Assembly (NCBI RefSeq): GCF_003863965.1
Contig: NZ_RRCN01000001.1
Coordinates: 6,507,071-6,571,070 of the forward strand
DNA: 64,000 nucleotides
Reading direction: 5' to 3'
Origin: Paenibacillus oralis
GTDB taxonomy: Bacteria; Bacillota; Bacilli; Paenibacillales; Paenibacillaceae
The position numbers were made by a program, and so were the translations under genes. Under the pieces are notes generated by a model, which made no database searches, was not told the origin of the DNA, and was given only the letters and a program-made list of their open reading frames with translations. Below are positions 52,079 through 60,620 of the stretch, one piece after another. Position 1 is the stretch's first letter. Each line of letters starts with the position of its first letter.

Positions 52079-52366
52079 TCACTTTTTCTTGTTCATGGCT
52101 TCATAAAGCGAGGCAAGATTCCGTTCCAGTCTGCTTATAATTTGTTTGCCTACCATTTCCTCAATCAGTCCGACGCGAATCGCGTAATCCACCTGCCTTG
52201 AGAATCCATACATCTGGGTGTCCAGCACTTCCTCATAGAGAGGGCAGTAACGTGTGGCCAAGTTCTCCATCTGTACTTCGATCAGCTTCTCTATTTTATC
52301 TGCATCTTCTTGCAGAAGATTAAGTGCCTTCAGGTTCAGTTGCTCCTGTAACTCAGATGAAGTCAT
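52079..52366 (-). CDS. ylaN: YlaN family protein (UPF0358)
   Basis: 95 residues, all helical. YlaN is linked to iron homeostasis: in Bacillus and Staphylococcus it binds Fe2+ and interacts with Fur. Conserved core CPLYEEVLDTQMYGFSRQVD is intact. In B. subtilis it is adjacent to ftsW; here it lies about 2 kb away with asp23 and the antiporter between. GGGGGAAGAAGC precedes ATG. Confidence 0.92.
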   Translation of the reverse strand: MTSSELQEQLNLKALNLLQEDADKIEKLIEVQMENLATRYCPLYEEVLDTQMYGFSRQVDYAIRVGLIEEMVGKQIISRLERNLASLYEAMNKKK

Positions 52367-52476
52367 GCTTCTTCCCCCCTATGTCCAATGTTCCTTTCAT
52401 AGCTACTCTATTCCTAATATTAGACGAAATTGAGGGCCAATACAAGAACCTGCGGGAAACAAACTCTATCCTCGTA

Positions 52477-52511
52477 AAAAGACACCCCCGCCAAAACGAC
52501 TGGAGTGTCTT
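52477..52511 (-). terminator. Terminator after the HPr-like gene
   Basis: Minus strand AAGACACTCC (52502-52511) pairs with GGGGTGTCTT (52479-52488), followed by TTT; 12 bp after the stop codon. Confidence 0.78.
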
Positions 52512-52522
52512 CCGCTTTTCGA

Positions 52523-52768
52523 TTAATCTTCTACCAATTTTACATTTAAGCCGTGCTTGGCGAAAACTTCGCTCATCGCTTTTTTCGCCTCATCGGCATC
52601 CGGTCCGTGAACGTGAAGCTCATAACTCTTCGTATTCACGAGCGTGGTGAAAAGGCCGAGGATACTTTTAACGTCGATGTACTTGTTGTCAGCTTGGAGC
52701 ACGATGGAAGAAGTAAACTTGCCCGCTGCTTGGGCAATTTCAACTACCGCTTCATTGTTCGTGGCCAT
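52523..52768 (-). CDS. HPr-like protein lacking the catalytic histidine
   Basis: 81 residues from ATG 52768 (CGGAGGGATCTCA upstream). The C-terminal three quarters follow HPr closely: AGKF, YIDVKSILGL and the final helix DADEAKKAMSEVFAKHG. KSILG corresponds to the HPr regulatory Ser46 site (KSIMG). The first strand and the GIHARPA loop with phospho-His15 are missing, so it cannot carry phosphate in the PTS. It could act like Crh, a Ser46-only regulator, or have left carbon control. An in-frame TTG at 52810 would add 14 residues but has no ribosome site. The gene follows the aminopeptidase by 82 bp. Confidence 0.85.
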   Translation of the reverse strand: MATNNEAVVEIAQAAGKFTSSIVLQADNKYIDVKSILGLFTTLVNTKSYELHVHGPDADEAKKAMSEVFAKHGLNVKLVED

Positions 52769-52850
52769 TGAGATCCCTCCGTGATTAACATTGAAAATAA
52801 CATACTTCAATCATACATTGAATCCGCTTTCCAAGCAAGGATTTTCCTCG

Positions 52851-53966
52851 TTATTTCAAGTTTTCCGGATTTAGCGCCGCAAGCTCAGGGAGCACGAAAA
52901 TACCGTCTTTACGGATCAGCACATCATCGAAATAAATTTCCCCGCCGCCGTAATCCGGACGTTGAATCAGCACCAGATCCCAATGGATCGACGAACGGTT
53001 GCCGTTATCCGTTTCATCGTAGGCCTGGCCAGGAGTAAAATGCAGGCTGCCGGCGATTTTTTCGTCAAACAGAATATCCTTCATCGGATGCAGGATGTAC
53101 GGATTGAAGCCGATCGCAAATTCCCCGATATATCTTGCCCCTTCGTCGGAATCAAGAATTTCGTTTAAGCGTTTTGTATCGTTGCCGGTCGCTTCGACGA
53201 TTTTGCCGTTTTCAAAACGGAACTTGATGTTTTCGAACGTAACGCCGTTGTACAGCGTCGCCGCGTTATAGCTAATCGTCCCGTTCACGGAATCGCGCAC
53301 CGGTGCGGTGTATACTTCACCGTCCGGAATGTTCTTCTGGCCGGAGCATTTCTCGGCACCGATGTTTTTGATCGAAAAAGCAAGGTCTGTTCCCGGGCCG
53401 GCAATGCGTACCTTATCCGTGCGCTTCATCAGATCAGCCAGCGCGTCCTGAGCCCGGTCCATCTTGGCGTAATCGAGGTTGCAGACGTTGAAATAAAAAT
53501 CTTCAAAAGCCTCCGTGCTTGTATTGGCCAATTGAGCCATGCTGGCGTTCGGATAGCGAAGCACGACCCACTTCGTCTTCTTGACCCGCTGCTCGCTATG
53601 TACCGGATGGGAGTAAAGCGCATTGTACAACTTCATTTTGTCTTCAGGCACGTCGGACAAATCGTTGACATTGGAACCCGCCCGAATCCCGATGTAGCAG
53701 TCCATCATCTCCATCCGCTTCAAGTCGTATTCCGCCCACGTCTTCATACTTTCCTCGGTGGCGTATTTCAACTGCGTCCGCTGAACGGTGCGGTCGGTAA
53801 TTTCAACGAACGCGTTTCCGCCTCTTTTTCCGACCTCTTCAATAACCGCTTTTAACAAGTCGCGTTCTTCGCCGATCATTTCAACCAGCACATTTTCTCC
53901 AGGCTGAACATTTACGGAGTAACCGACCAGATTTTCCGCCAGCTTTTGTATTCTAGGATCTCGCAT
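52851..53966 (-). CDS. M29-family aminopeptidase
   Basis: 371 residues from ATG 53966 (GAGGAGGGAAAGCCAT upstream). AmpS/AmpT-type metallo-aminopeptidase that trims N-terminal residues from peptides in the cytoplasm. Family features: NLVGYSVNVQPGENVLVE at the N terminus, IPDGEVYTAPVRDSVNG (metal-ligand Glu), IGEFAIGFNP, and SSIHWDLVLI near the C terminus with ligand His and Asp. Shorter than 410-residue relatives. Confidence 0.93.
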   Translation of the reverse strand: MRDPRIQKLAENLVGYSVNVQPGENVLVEMIGEERDLLKAVIEEVGKRGGNAFVEITDRTVQRTQLKYATEESMKTWAEYDLKRMEMMDCYIGIRAGSNVNDLSDVPEDKMKLYNALYSHPVHSEQRVKKTKWVVLRYPNASMAQLANTSTEAFEDFYFNVCNLDYAKMDRAQDALADLMKRTDKVRIAGPGTDLAFSIKNIGAEKCSGQKNIPDGEVYTAPVRDSVNGTISYNAATLYNGVTFENIKFRFENGKIVEATGNDTKRLNEILDSDEGARYIGEFAIGFNPYILHPMKDILFDEKIAGSLHFTPGQAYDETDNGNRSSIHWDLVLIQRPDYGGGEIYFDDVLIRKDGIFVLPELAALNPENLK

Positions 53967-54103
53967 ATGGCTTTCCCTCCTCAAAAATGGAGCGGGACCT
54001 CCCTTCGCACGAACGCATCGCTCAAGGAACCCGCGTGTTAACCAATGGTTAATTCTTCTACTATTGTAGCACGGCCATCGCAGGAAGTCAGCCCGCCCCA
54101 ATT

Positions 54104-54940
54104 CTACTTATAATTCTCGAACCTGTTGTCCGTCCGCAGCACTTCCTGCTGGGGCTGTCCCTGCGGCGTTAAATATTTCAGCTTGGTCTCCGAGGTCAAA
54201 CGGGAGGGCAGCCCGGTTTTGCGGTTGATCGTCAGATGGTAAAGCACGTTCGCCTCCATATCCTCAAGCATCCCGAGCAATTGCTCGTGGCCCGCCGACA
54301 AGATGGACGATAGCCGGGCCCGCACTTGATTTCTCCGGCTTGGAGAAACGGCCGCCAGTTTGCTGTCCAGGTCCGTCCCAAGCAGGCTCATCTCCGCCAT
54401 AAGCTCATCTTTTAAGCGAATTCCGGCTTCAGCTGGGTCCATTTCGATTCTCAGCACTTTGGTGCCGCGCGCGGCTCCGCTTTCCAGCGTAATTTTCTTC
54501 TTGACGGCAAAGCGGATATCCTCCAACTGATCGAGCGGGTTCAAGCGGTTCATTCCATGCAGGAGGGCGTTGCTTTGATCCGCCTGCAGCAGCCAGCTTC
54601 CGTTTTGCAGGCGGAGCTTCGCTTCGTATCCTGAGGCGGCGGTCAATCCGGCCGCTCGAAAACGATTCTTGTCGCCTTGGGCCGCTGATTTCGCCCTTAT
54701 GCTAAGTTCGCGATGATTATTTAGCTGACCCGTATAGCTGATGCTCTCCTCCGGCATGTTATGTTCTCCCCGCTGAAGCGAAGCAAGACCGCGAAAGGTC
54801 AGCCCGTCCCAACCCGCCAGCCCGGACCAAGTAAAGTCAAACCATTGGTCGCCGGTTTTCGGCTCGCCGCAGGCGGACAAAACGGCCGCAAGCAAAATTA
54901 TCCAGATCAGTTTCCGATAACCCCTAGCTTTTTTCAGCAT
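54104..54940 (-). CDS. Putative secreted lipoprotein of unknown function
   Basis: 278 residues from ATG 54940. Basic N terminus (KKARGYRK), hydrophobic stretch WIILLAAVLSAC and lipobox LSAC with the lipidated cysteine at about residue 24. The rest is soluble, with GLTFRGLASLQRGEH and LRIEMDPAEAG; it has the general look of LolA/DUF-type envelope proteins that measure a reducing or cleavage product, but I do not recognise the family. Lies between the dgcP terminator and the aminopeptidase gene, 137 bp away. Confidence 0.8.
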   Translation of the reverse strand: MLKKARGYRKLIWIILLAAVLSACGEPKTGDQWFDFTWSGLAGWDGLTFRGLASLQRGEHNMPEESISYTGQLNNHRELSIRAKSAAQGDKNRFRAAGLTAASGYEAKLRLQNGSWLLQADQSNALLHGMNRLNPLDQLEDIRFAVKKKITLESGAARGTKVLRIEMDPAEAGIRLKDELMAEMSLLGTDLDSKLAAVSPSRRNQVRARLSSILSAGHEQLLGMLEDMEANVLYHLTINRKTGLPSRLTSETKLKYLTPQGQPQQEVLRTDNRFENYK

Positions 54941-55050
54941 ATGCTTTCCGCGCCTCTCGTCTTTGAAATTCACCGCTGCCTAACGGCGGATTCAACAACT
55001 GCATTCGGCAATATCGTGCCTCCGGCGCGGGAAATCTATGCGCAAAAGAA

Positions 55051-55095
55051 AAGGTGTTCCGTTCGCGGACTTGCCGCTTTCCGGAACACCTTTTA
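55051..55095 (-). terminator. dgcP terminator overlapping its stop codon
   Basis: Minus strand AAAAGGTGTTCC (55083-55094) pairs with GGAACACCTTTT (55051-55062). The left arm begins in the dgcP stop codon. Confidence 0.78.
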
Positions 55096-57066
55096 CCCGA
55101 GCTGCGTCTGGTTTCTCCCGTTGTTTTTGGCTTTGTAGAGCGCCATATCCGCCTCATAAAAAAGCGATTCTACGCTGACCTTCCCGTCTCCCTGCGCCCA
55201 TTCGGCAATGCCGCACGACACCGTTACGGCAGGATCGGTATCCATCGCGGCGCGGAGCCGAATCGTTTCCGCAATCCGATAGGCGTTTTCCGCATCGGCC
55301 CCCGGCAAATATATGGCCAGTTCCTCGCCTCCCCAACGGGCGGCGATATCCGTTTTACGTATCGAGCTTTTGACGATCGTGCATACCTGCTGAAGGATTT
55401 TATCCCCGGTCTGATGCCCGTACGTGTCGTTGACCTGTTTAAACTGATCGATGTCGACGATGATCAACGAACCGTTGCTGTCTTTTTTCTGAAATTGCTG
55501 GATGGCGTCATCCACATAGTGGCGTGCGTAAAGTCCGGTCAGCATGTCTCTGTTGGCCATTCTGCGCACCTCGGCATGCAGCAGGGCGTTGGCGATAGCC
55601 AAACCGATATGCGAAGAAAGAACCTGCAGCAATTTGTAATTGTCGTAGGAAAAATACCGCCCTTCCCGGTGAGCCAGCATGATCGCCCCGTTCACTTCTC
55701 CCCGGACGATCAAAGGAGCGGCAATCAGCGAGCGCGCTTTTGTTACTTCCATCATTTGGGAGGATACTTTACCGTACACTTGATAATCCGACAAAATGAT
55801 TGGTTCCTGCGTGGAGCACACCAAACCGCAAAATCCATAATCCTCCGGAAAAGTCCGTTTCGAAAGACCGGGTACATTTGTGGACATGACCTCGAAAGTT
55901 CCGGTTTCTTTATGGAGCTGGGAGATGCAGCAGTACTCCGCCTGGAAAATCGATAGCAGCTCGTCGCTGGCAAACCGGAAAACCTCTTTCAGCTTCAAGC
56001 TTTGATTCAGGCGTTTGGTGAGTTCGTTGATCAGCCGCAGCTCATTGATCAGCAAATTGGACTGCTGGTACAGCTTGGCGTTTTCAAAGGCGACGCCTGC
56101 GGTATCCGCCAGCATGCCGATCAGCTGCAGATCGAACTCATCGATCAGATCGCGCCGAATCAGCAGGCGAAACACGCCGTAGACTCCCTGCTTTCCGCCT
56201 AGCGGGGCGGCGATTTCGAGCAATAGCTCTCCCAAGGGGCCATGCAGCTTCCGGCTAAGCATTTGCCCTTCCATAAACGCTTTGACGCAAAACTGCTCCT
56301 CGGGCCCCTGCAACTGCAGCAGTTTTACCCGCGGATCGCGGCTTAAGTCGTCCTGGGACATCAAAAGTTCAAGCTTGGCTGCCGGGTACATGCCCGATAC
56401 TCTTTCAAACACTTCCGACAGGACGGAATCGACATCGATTTTGTCGTGAAGCTTCTGCACGACCTGAAACAGCTTCGAACGGCGATGCTCCTCGCGTTTG
56501 GCGCGCTGCTGAACGAGCAGCATGTCCGCGATGAACAAGGCTTCAAAAGCTTTGTAAAAGCATGTCCGGAAATGCAGCGCCACCGCACGGATAAACAGCT
56601 TGGCACCCGTCCCTTCATAATCGGGGGCATCCTGCAGCCGGCAACCGAACACGGCGAACATTTCGCCTTCTCTCCGCGTATAGATGGGGGCCGCCGCATA
56701 GACGAATCTCCCCTGCGGAATAACCGCAGGACCGGCAACCTCGATGCAGCGGGAAATGATTCCGGCAACATGGGAGGCGTCCCCCCGATCCTCGGAAGAC
56801 TCGTCCTCCTCCGTCCCGGAAATCATCAGCTCTCCGTCATGGTGCGCCACAAAAAAGCGGACCTCGCCCCCCTCGGCGATTTCGGAAACATTTTTGCATA
56901 AGTCCCTGTAGGCTTGTAGAATAACCGGTTCAATATAGGGGTAATCGTAGGCGGTAATATCCAGCTGCTGCAGCCAATCTGCGCAGCCTCCTTCCTGTTC
57001 CGGGCGCGGCAGCATTGAAGAGATGTTCATGTTCAACGTAGGGTGTCCTCGGGATTGGTCTGCCAT
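55093..57066 (-). CDS. dgcP: Diguanylate cyclase with GAF domains
   Basis: 657 residues, soluble. Makes cyclic di-GMP, which promotes surface growth over motility. N-terminal unrecognised sensor region (1-190), two GAF domains (about 195-345 and 355-485), and a C-terminal GGDEF domain (500-657). The active site reads RWGGEEL, a permitted variant, and the product-inhibition I-site RKTD lies five residues before GGEEL, so the enzyme looks active and feedback-controlled. Placed next to rpsD like B. subtilis dgcP (ytrP), which supports the name. Confidence 0.9.
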   Translation of the reverse strand: MADQSRGHPTLNMNISSMLPRPEQEGGCADWLQQLDITAYDYPYIEPVILQAYRDLCKNVSEIAEGGEVRFFVAHHDGELMISGTEEDESSEDRGDASHVAGIISRCIEVAGPAVIPQGRFVYAAAPIYTRREGEMFAVFGCRLQDAPDYEGTGAKLFIRAVALHFRTCFYKAFEALFIADMLLVQQRAKREEHRRSKLFQVVQKLHDKIDVDSVLSEVFERVSGMYPAAKLELLMSQDDLSRDPRVKLLQLQGPEEQFCVKAFMEGQMLSRKLHGPLGELLLEIAAPLGGKQGVYGVFRLLIRRDLIDEFDLQLIGMLADTAGVAFENAKLYQQSNLLINELRLINELTKRLNQSLKLKEVFRFASDELLSIFQAEYCCISQLHKETGTFEVMSTNVPGLSKRTFPEDYGFCGLVCSTQEPIILSDYQVYGKVSSQMMEVTKARSLIAAPLIVRGEVNGAIMLAHREGRYFSYDNYKLLQVLSSHIGLAIANALLHAEVRRMANRDMLTGLYARHYVDDAIQQFQKKDSNGSLIIVDIDQFKQVNDTYGHQTGDKILQQVCTIVKSSIRKTDIAARWGGEELAIYLPGADAENAYRIAETIRLRAAMDTDPAVTVSCGIAEWAQGDGKVSVESLFYEADMALYKAKNNGRNQTQLG

Positions 57067-57225
57067 TAGGAAAACTCCTTTATAGAGGTTGTCGGCTGCC
57101 TCCCTCTGCTTTAACCGTTCTTGTTTGCTAACTGTATTTTACTATCTTCCACGTCGTTTTGCATCAAATTTTTAGGACAAAAGCCCTATCGACAAAAAAA
57201 CACCTTTTAAAACAAAATCCTCTTC

Positions 57226-57253
57226 TTGACTTTAGGCATCCGATTCATATAAT
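57226..57253 (+). promoter_or_regulatory. sigma-A promoter of rpsD
   Basis: TTGACT (57226-57231), 16-bp spacer, TATAAT (57248-57253). Strong match, about 200 bp upstream of rpsD. No other gene lies in 57067-57456. Confidence 0.85.
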
Positions 57254-57259
57254 ATATAT

Positions 57260-57456
57260 TGTTGATAAAGACTGGATAGAGTCTTGATTAGGGCGTAACG
57301 CATGCGAGCACCCTCTCGGTTTTTGTTGCTGACAGGACAGCGGCTGAACTTTCTTGTCAGTGAGCGTAATTATCATCTATCCTACGCTCAGCAAACAAAA
57401 CCCGCATAAGTAGAACCCTACACGAAATTTCAAACCAAAAGGAGTCTACCTATACA
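57260..57456 (+). promoter_or_regulatory. rpsD leader RNA, probable S4 autoregulatory structure
   Basis: A 200-nt untranslated leader. TTTTTGTTGCTGA (57320-57332) pairs with TCAGCAAACAAAA near 57385-57398, enclosing a smaller stem CTGACA.../TTGTCAG (57329-57361). In Bacillus, S4 represses its own translation by binding such a leader. The ribosome site AAAAGGAG lies right before the ATG. The match to the Bacillus leader fold is inferred. Confidence 0.6.
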
Positions 57457-58056
57457 ATGGCACGTTACACTGGTCCTAAATTTAAACTCAGCCGCCGCCT
57501 TGGCATTTCCTTGAGCGGTACAGGCAAAGACTTGAAGCGCCCATTCCCTCCGGGACAACATGGCGCTAACCAACGCAGAAAAGTAAGCAACTACGGCGCA
57601 CAGCTGCTCGAGAAACAAAAATTGCGCCATATGTACGGCCTGGGCGAGAAGCAATTCCGCACCCTGTTCGAGAAAGCGCAAAAACTGCCTGGTATCGCCG
57701 GCGAAAACTTCATGTTCCTGCTCGAAAGCCGTCTGGACAACCTCGTTTACCGTCTGGGCTTCGCCAACTCCCGCGCAGGTGCGCGCCAGTTGGTATCCCA
57801 CGGCCACGTAACCGTCAATGGCAAGAAGGTGGACATCGCTTCTTACCGCGTAAGCATTGGCGACTTGATCAGCCTGCGTGAAAGAAGCCGCGGCCTTTCT
57901 TCCATTAAGGAAGCTTTGGAGAACCGCTCGCATCTTCCAGCTTACCTGGAGTACAATGACACCGCTATGGAAGGCAAACTGATCCGTTTACCGGAACGTG
58001 CGGAGCTGTCGCAAGACATCGACGAGAAGCAAATCGTCGAGTTCTACAACCGTTAA
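57457..58056 (+). CDS. rpsD: 30S ribosomal protein S4
   Basis: 199 residues. Primary binder of 16S rRNA in the small subunit. Begins MARYTGPKFKLSRRLGISLSG; the S4 RNA-binding motif (about 90-150) reads ESRLDNLVYRLGFANSRAGARQLV. No zinc-cysteine cluster (C- form). Single-gene unit with leader and terminator, in the dgcP-rpsD-tyrS neighbourhood of Bacillales. Confidence 0.97.
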   Translation: MARYTGPKFKLSRRLGISLSGTGKDLKRPFPPGQHGANQRRKVSNYGAQLLEKQKLRHMYGLGEKQFRTLFEKAQKLPGIAGENFMFLLESRLDNLVYRLGFANSRAGARQLVSHGHVTVNGKKVDIASYRVSIGDLISLRERSRGLSSIKEALENRSHLPAYLEYNDTAMEGKLIRLPERAELSQDIDEKQIVEFYNR

Positions 58057-58069
58057 GATTTTGCAACGC

Positions 58070-58106
58070 AAACGGCCCAAGTCGATTTCGACTTGGGCCG
58101 TTTCGC
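58070..58106 (+). terminator. rpsD terminator
   Basis: AAACGGCCCAAGTCGA (58070-58085) pairs perfectly with TCGACTTGGGCCGTTT (58088-58103), a 16-bp stem. The T run is short. Confidence 0.85.
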
Positions 58107-58153
58107 CGTATAAAGGACGGCCTGTTTACGGGAACATCCGAGATCCCGTTGCT

Positions 58154-59200
58154 TTATTGTTCAATTCTGAAGCCGGAGAAGACTCCTTTGGAGTTGAAAA
58201 ATCCCGTCACGGTAGGAGCTCCTTTTTTGGTGAAGACAACGGAATCGTGATAGGCATACTCAGAATCGTTGTCTTCATCATTACGCGCCGCTTTGTATCC
58301 CGACAAATCCAGATTCATGATTTCCTTAGCTTGCTTTACGGCCGATTTCTGTAACTCGTCCAGACTGTAAGAGTTCACTTTATCACGGATGGCTTTTGTT
58401 TCCTCTTTCCCGTTTTCCGTGCTTACTTCGGTGAGCTCCTTGGTCAAGGACATATATCCCAAGTCGATTCTGAGCAGCCGGTTGGTCGTTTCTTCAATCT
58501 CAAGCTCAATATCCCCTTTATTGGTAGAGTATTCCAAGCCATATACCTTCTTCTTGTTCGGCTCGAGACTGAAGTATATTCTCGGACTGCCCTTCGCCTT
58601 CGCTCCGACGCGGGAAAGCGCCTGGGTTGCCGCTTTTTGGATTACCGCCGGCAGCGATTTCAGCGATCCGCCACCACTTTTCACTTTTCCGTCCACAAGG
58701 GTAATACGCTCGTTATTGCAAAAAGCCATGATATCGGTAGAACCGTCTTCCAAATAATTAACGTCCAGCTTCGTAAATCCCGGGGCCGTTTTTTTATAGA
58801 GCTGTTTCCAGGCAGTACCCAGCTTAGATTTTAACGTATCGTTTAGTTGTGCATATTTTAGATCAAGATAGACTCTAACCACTTTACCGTCAGGCTTCAC
58901 ATACACCGAACCGGCTAATTTGCCGTTTTTTTGCCAGGAGAGACTGACCACCTCGCCGTTATATTCCGTAGTCTCCGCCTTGCTGAAGGAAACCGATCCC
59001 TTGGCATGCTCTTTAAGCTTGGTCTGCGCGGCGTCGATCAGCTTCTGGTCTACATTTTTTAGATTGACCGTTTGCTCGGTTTGTGCGGCCTCCGCTATCG
59101 ACGCTGCCTGTACCGATCCAGACGCCCCCGCGGCTCCCGTACCGGCAATGATCGCCGCTAATGCGGCCGTGCTTAAAACTTTGTACAAATTGTGCTTCAT
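58154..59200 (-). CDS. Secreted protein of unknown function, paralog of the neighbouring gene
   Basis: 348 residues. Signal peptide at 1-33 (KVLSTAALAAIIAG, cleavage near VQAAS). The mature part has two related-looking segments ending in Lys/Glu-rich helices, with LEIEETTNRLLRIDLGYMSL, SYSLDELQKSAVKQAKEIMN and a C-terminal VTGFFNSKGVFSGFRIEQ. The strand-helix pattern recalls PepSY/YcdB-type modules, but that is a guess. About half of the residues match the 59307-60434 product by eye. AGGAGGAAGGAAAG precedes ATG. Confidence 0.85.
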   Translation of the reverse strand: MKHNLYKVLSTAALAAIIAGTGAAGASGSVQAASIAEAAQTEQTVNLKNVDQKLIDAAQTKLKEHAKGSVSFSKAETTEYNGEVVSLSWQKNGKLAGSVYVKPDGKVVRVYLDLKYAQLNDTLKSKLGTAWKQLYKKTAPGFTKLDVNYLEDGSTDIMAFCNNERITLVDGKVKSGGGSLKSLPAVIQKAATQALSRVGAKAKGSPRIYFSLEPNKKKVYGLEYSTNKGDIELEIEETTNRLLRIDLGYMSLTKELTEVSTENGKEETKAIRDKVNSYSLDELQKSAVKQAKEIMNLDLSGYKAARNDEDNDSEYAYHDSVVFTKKGAPTVTGFFNSKGVFSGFRIEQ

Positions 59201-59240
59201 TTTGTCTTTCCTTCCTCCTAACTGATTTTAGTGCCTGTTC

Positions 59241-59275
59241 CCGATTCGGACGACACATTGCGTAAACGGATATAA
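59241..59275 (-). promoter_or_regulatory. Shared box upstream of the first secreted paralog
   Basis: Minus strand ATCCGTTTACGCAATGTGTC (59252-59271) followed by GTCCGAATCGG. The same box occurs at the same distance upstream of the second paralog. Likely promoter or operator; sigma type not determined. Confidence 0.5.
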
Positions 59276-59306
59276 ATCCAGCCTATTCGCGGCCAATATA
59301 CTCCGG

Positions 59307-60434
59307 TTATTGCTCAATATTAAAGCCGTGGAAAAAACCTTTGGCGTTAAAGTAACCCGTTACGCTAGGAGCGCCTTCTTTGGTAAAGACTACTGAATTA
59401 TGGTAAGAAGACTTGGATGTTTCATCCCGCTTCGCGGCTTTGTATTCCGACAAGTCCAGATTCAACATCGCTTTGGCCTGCTCTACGGCCGCTTTCTTTA
59501 ACTCGTCCAAACTGTATCCGTTCACTTGTTCATGGATGGCGTTCATTTCTTCCTCCGCTTTTTCCTTGCTTACTTGGGAGAGGTCCTTGAGCAGGGACGA
59601 GTCCTCCAAGCTCAGGCCGAGCAGCCGGTTGGTCGTTTCTTCAATATTAACCTTCACTTCTCCCTTATTCGTCTCTCTGTAGGTAAAATAGTACACTTTC
59701 TTTTCGTTCGGTTTGTTGCCGAAGGTTACATCGGGGCTTCCCTTCGCTGTCGCTCCGGCGCGGGAAAGGGCCTCGGCAGCCGCCTTTTTGATTGCGGCCG
59801 GTACCTCTTGCTCCTTCAACTTTCCGCTGACATAATCCAGTTTTCCGCCCATAAGATCAACAGACTCGTTTTTGCTGTTGGTAGCCGTTATGTTGGAATA
59901 ATTCAATCCGGTGTAATAATATTCTGAATTTGTATAATGAACAAACACGCGCTCAATGTCGCTTGAATCTGTGTTAAGGGCTTGCTTCCAAGCGAGGTCC
60001 AGCTTTGCCTTGGTGGTATCGTTAAGTTCTTTATACGAGGTGCCAAGAAAGAGATTTACCACCGTACCGTCGTGTTTTACCGTTACATTTTCGTTAGGGG
60101 AAGTCTCAGATCCCATCTTTGTCTCGCTGATCACGAAACAGACGGCCTCCTCATCGCCGAGTTTTGTGGTTTCCGCCTTAATGAAGGTAACCGGTCGCTC
60201 TACAAATTCTTTGAGCTTCGCTTGCGCGGCGCCGATCAGCTCTTGGTCCACATGGCCCAAACCGGCCGTTTTCCCGGCTTGTTCGGCTTGTACGGCATGT
60301 TCGGCTTGTTCGGCTGTGGCAGCCTTCGCTTCCGGAGCAGCCTCCACAGCCCGCATCACGCCAATCGTCCCTGCACCGGCAATGATTGCGGCCAGTGCGG
60401 CCGTGCTTAAAACTTTGTAAAAATTGTGCTTCAT
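59307..60434 (-). CDS. Secreted protein of unknown function, second paralog
   Basis: 375 residues. Same signal peptide as its neighbour for about 21 residues (MKHNFYKVLSTAALAAIIAG), cleavage near VEAAP. An Ala/Glu/Gln-rich stretch (AEQAEHAVQAEQAG, about 40-55) follows. The conserved parts are SRAGATAKGSPDVTF, NIEETTNRLLGLSLED, GYSLDELKKAAVEQAKAMLNLDLSEYKAAKRDE and C-terminal VTGYFNAKGFFHGFNIEQ. Middle parts diverge strongly, so the duplication is not very recent. Function unknown; export to the wall or medium is likely. Confidence 0.85.
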   Translation of the reverse strand: MKHNFYKVLSTAALAAIIAGAGTIGVMRAVEAAPEAKAATAEQAEHAVQAEQAGKTAGLGHVDQELIGAAQAKLKEFVERPVTFIKAETTKLGDEEAVCFVISETKMGSETSPNENVTVKHDGTVVNLFLGTSYKELNDTTKAKLDLAWKQALNTDSSDIERVFVHYTNSEYYYTGLNYSNITATNSKNESVDLMGGKLDYVSGKLKEQEVPAAIKKAAAEALSRAGATAKGSPDVTFGNKPNEKKVYYFTYRETNKGEVKVNIEETTNRLLGLSLEDSSLLKDLSQVSKEKAEEEMNAIHEQVNGYSLDELKKAAVEQAKAMLNLDLSEYKAAKRDETSKSSYHNSVVFTKEGAPSVTGYFNAKGFFHGFNIEQ

Positions 60435-60476
60435 TTTATCTTTCCATCCTTCCGCCTATTTTTTAGTGTCTCATGT

Positions 60477-60510
60477 TCCGATCGGTTGACACATGGCGTA
60501 AACGGATGGG
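60477..60510 (-). promoter_or_regulatory. Shared box upstream of the second secreted paralog
   Basis: Minus strand ATCCGTTTACGCCATGTGTC (60488-60507) then AACCGATCGGAACATGAGAC. Matches the box at 59252-59271 in 19 of 20 positions, about 55 bp before the start codon in both cases. Confidence 0.5.
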
Positions 60511-60620
60511 CCTGCAAAAAAGTTTTTAAAACATCAATAATTTTTTCCAAAAAAGAGTTTGCTCCGCTTCTCGGCCTGAGCTGGTGCAGCTTGTACCGTT
60601 CCTGCTGCCCCCTGTGATAT

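Noticed and set aside
54941..54973. Longer start of the lipoprotein gene at GTG 54973
   Set aside because: It would put eleven charged residues before the signal peptide and has no ribosome site.
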